Source of the DNA: Pyxidicoccus trucidator
Lineage (GTDB): Bacteria; Myxococcota; Myxococcia; Myxococcales; Myxococcaceae
DNA length: 64,000 nt
Assembly: GCF_010894435.1 (NCBI RefSeq)
Contig: NZ_JAAIXZ010000001.1
Span: 278,322 to 342,321 of the forward strand
Reading direction: 5' to 3'
Shown: positions 62,260 through 64,000 of the stretch, piece by piece
Numbering within the stretch: the stretch's first letter is position 1
How the letters are laid out: every line of letters starts with the position of its first letter
Notes under the pieces: generated by a model
Databases searched by the model: none
The model's input: only the letters and a program-made list of their open reading frames with translations
What the model was told of the DNA's origin: nothing
Position numbers and translations under genes: made by a program

Positions 62260-63191
62260 TGACGACCGAACAGCTCAGGGCCTTCCTCCAGGTGGCGCTG
62301 GAGGGCCGACTCTCTCTCGCGGCGAAGGGGCTGGGCCTGTCCCAGTCCGGCCTGTCGAGGCAGCTCCAATCGCTGGAGGCGGAGCTGGGCACGCGCCTGC
62401 TCGTCCGGACTCCAGGCGGGGCGGTACTGACGGACGCGGGGGAGCGCTTCCTCCCCCACGCGCGGCGGGCGCTGGAGGCGCTGCTGGCGGGTACGTCGGA
62501 GCTGGAGCGGCTGTCCGGCACTCCGCGCGGCCTGGTGTCGCTGGGCACGCTGCACACGGTGGGCGCGTACCTCCTGCCGGACATCATTCCGGCCTTCGCC
62601 CAGCGGTATCCGGAGGTGCGGCCCCGGCTGAGCGAGGGCATGGCCCCCGCGCTGGAGGAGAGCGTGGCGCGGGGCGCGCTGGACCTGGCCATTCTTTCGC
62701 TGCCGGTGCGGCACGCGGACCTGGTGGCGCAGAAGCTGTGGGAGGAGGTGCTGGTGCTGGCGGTGCCTCGCGGGCACCGGCTGTCGCGGCTGGGGAAGGC
62801 GGTGGAGCTGTCGGAGGTGGTGGAGGAGCCGTGGGTGGTCATCCCAGGAATGGGCGGCACACGCGCGCTGGAGGCGGCGTGCGAGGCGCGCGGGGTGACG
62901 CCGAAGCTGGCGCTGGAGACGGACAACGCGGAGGCCATCCGCCGCATGGTGGAGCGAGGGCTGGGCGTGGCGCTGGTGCCGGAGCTGATGGCGAGGGACC
63001 ACCAGTCCCGGGGCTTCGACGTGGTGCCGCTGGTGCGGGGCCCGAAGCGGCAGGTGGCGCTGGTGCACCGGGGCGAGGGCTACCTCACGGCGGCGGCGCG
63101 AGCCCTGAAGGAGTTCATCGTGGAGAGCGTCCGTGTGATGCCCGAGCCATGGGGCGCGCGGAAGGGTGGCTCGGGAGGCCGGGTGCGGTAG
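62259..63191 (+). CDS. LysR-type transcriptional regulator of the divergent MFS gene
   Basis: 310 residues. N-terminal winged helix (LRAFLQVALEGRLSLAAKGL then QSGLSRQLQSLEAELG) with the usual LVRTPGG wing, then the LysR effector domain from about residue 90 (VSLGTLHTVGAYLLPDIIPAF, ALDLAILSL). It probably senses the exporter substrate. Palindromes immediately upstream support binding at its own promoter. A variable Gly/Arg-rich tail ends the protein. Confidence 0.94.
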   Translation: MTTEQLRAFLQVALEGRLSLAAKGLGLSQSGLSRQLQSLEAELGTRLLVRTPGGAVLTDAGERFLPHARRALEALLAGTSELERLSGTPRGLVSLGTLHTVGAYLLPDIIPAFAQRYPEVRPRLSEGMAPALEESVARGALDLAILSLPVRHADLVAQKLWEEVLVLAVPRGHRLSRLGKAVELSEVVEEPWVVIPGMGGTRALEAACEARGVTPKLALETDNAEAIRRMVERGLGVALVPELMARDHQSRGFDVVPLVRGPKRQVALVHRGEGYLTAAARALKEFIVESVRVMPEPWGARKGGSGGRVR

Positions 63192-63223
63192 CGTGCCGCC
63201 GCTCTCCGTACGCGAGGCGTTCC

Positions 63224-64000
63224 ATGGCACTGAAGGTGATGACGTTCAACGTCCTGCAAGGAGGAGAGGAGCGGTTCGACGCCATCCTCACCTTCCTCGC
63301 GCGGGAGCCTCCTGACGTGCTGGTGCTGCAGGAGTGCCTTGGCTGGGACGACGGCGGGCGCCTGCGCCGCGTGGCCGAGGCGCTGGACGTGCCCCAGGAC
63401 GACGCGCACCTGGTGCTGGGGCAGTCCCGCTCGCGGCCGAGTGGACGTTGCTACCACGTGGCGGTGGTGAGCCGTCCTCCGCTGCGCTCGGTGAGCGTGC
63501 ACAACGACAGACACTTCCTGGGGCACTGCATCGTCCAGTGCGAGCTGGAGTCGAACGGGCCAGTGACGCTGTTCGGGACGCACTTCGACGCGCACCACGA
63601 GAAGCTGAGGTACGTGGAGGCGCGCTACCTGCGCTCGGTGCTGGACGCGGCGGCGTTCCGCGAGGGGCAGTTCCTGCTGGTGGGGGACCTGAACTCGCTG
63701 TCGAGGAAGGACCCGTATCCGGTGGACCTGGAAGACAGGCTGCGCAAGGCGGGGACGGACAAGTACGGGCACCCTCCGCGCTTCGACGTGATTGACGACG
63801 TGGAGGAGTACGGCTGGGTGGACACGCTGCTGGCGCGGCCGGCGTCGTCGAAGTGGGTGACGGCGCGGAGGAACCGGGGCGGCGTGACGATTGATTACCG
63901 CACGGACTATGTATTCGCATCGCCGAGGATGGCGGAGCGGCTGGTGTCGGCGGAGGTCATCGACGTGGGAGACGCGTCGGACCACAACCCGCTGGTGGCG
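63224..64000 (+). CDS. Endonuclease/exonuclease/phosphatase-family protein, 3' end cut by window
   Basis: 259 codons are visible and the frame is still open at the window end. Motifs of the DNase I-like fold: MTFNVLQ, VLVLQECLG (Glu), GTHFDAHH, VGDLNSLS (Asp, Asn), RTDYVFAS and SDHNPLVA (Asp, His) at the edge. It should hydrolyse phosphodiester or phosphomonoester bonds with Mg2+. There is no signal peptide, so it is probably cytoplasmic, unlike the lamin-tail lipoprotein at 53960-55639. 32 bp separate it from the LysR gene. Substrate unknown. Confidence 0.88.
   Translation, partial: MALKVMTFNVLQGGEERFDAILTFLAREPPDVLVLQECLGWDDGGRLRRVAEALDVPQDDAHLVLGQSRSRPSGRCYHVAVVSRPPLRSVSVHNDRHFLGHCIVQCELESNGPVTLFGTHFDAHHEKLRYVEARYLRSVLDAAAFREGQFLLVGDLNSLSRKDPYPVDLEDRLRKAGTDKYGHPPRFDVIDDVEEYGWVDTLLARPASSKWVTARRNRGGVTIDYRTDYVFASPRMAERLVSAEVIDVGDASDHNPLVA

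Noticed and set aside
1..64000. tRNA, rRNA, CRISPR arrays, insertion sequences, prophage attachment sites
   Set aside because: I looked for transposase motifs, regularly spaced short repeats and clover-leaf-like segments in the intergenic gaps and found none I could support.

Overview
The window is very GC-rich DNA with strong G/C bias at third codon positions, densely packed genes, a giant modular NRPS, a eukaryotic-type Ser/Thr kinase and many ATGA start/stop overlaps. This is the style of a myxobacterium, most likely Myxococcaceae (Myxococcus/Corallococcus/Pyxidicoccus type). That placement is inferred from gene content; no rRNA or other marker is present. No tRNA, rRNA, IS element or CRISPR array was found.

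Region 1 (1-29374) is one end of a nonribosomal peptide biosynthetic locus. The window opens inside an NRPS gene (PCP-[C-A-PCP]x4-TE, running to 13761). A convergent operon follows on the minus strand, with two FtsX/LolE-type permeases and a LolA-like periplasmic protein. Next come an acyl-AMP-ligase/ketoreductase-like/PCP protein (18057-21995), two paralogous SAM methyltransferases, a membrane di-iron fatty-acid-desaturase-type enzyme, a fold-type-I PLP aminotransferase and a DrrAB-like ABC-2 exporter. Together they look like priming, tailoring and export functions for a modified (lipo)peptide. Only the third adenylation domain gives a readable specificity (Asp/Asn).

Region 2 (29484-31234) is an acyltransferase/SDR pair. 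Region 3 (31327-42993) is accessory DNA. It holds a restriction-modification set with a Vsr nuclease, a C5-cytosine methyltransferase and two tandem, catalytically intact Eco29kI-like GIY-YIG nucleases. After it come an MhpA-like flavin monooxygenase and an SRPBCC protein. A three-gene operon follows: a DUF559/Vsr-fold nuclease-like protein, a winged-helix-like protein, and a 1193-aa protein that fuses an N-terminal AAA-type NTPase to a C-terminal HerA-type ATPase. This operon is the best candidate in the window for an undescribed (probably defence or DNA-processing) system.

Region 4 (43118-64000) is mostly housekeeping and envelope genes: a pabB/trpE-pabA-pabC-like operon, a LysR regulator with a divergent lipoprotein gene, a pseudouridine synthase, and an envelope/stress trio (DUF883-like, YqjE-like, amphipathic-repeat protein). 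Transporters (ThrE, AI-2E type), a lamin-tail lipoprotein nuclease, a DedA/YqaA-type protein, an ODP-type metallo-beta-lactamase-fold protein, a Ser/Thr kinase and two hypothetical envelope genes follow. The region ends with an MFS exporter, its divergent LysR regulator with a striking duplicated palindrome between them, and a nuclease-family gene cut by the window edge.
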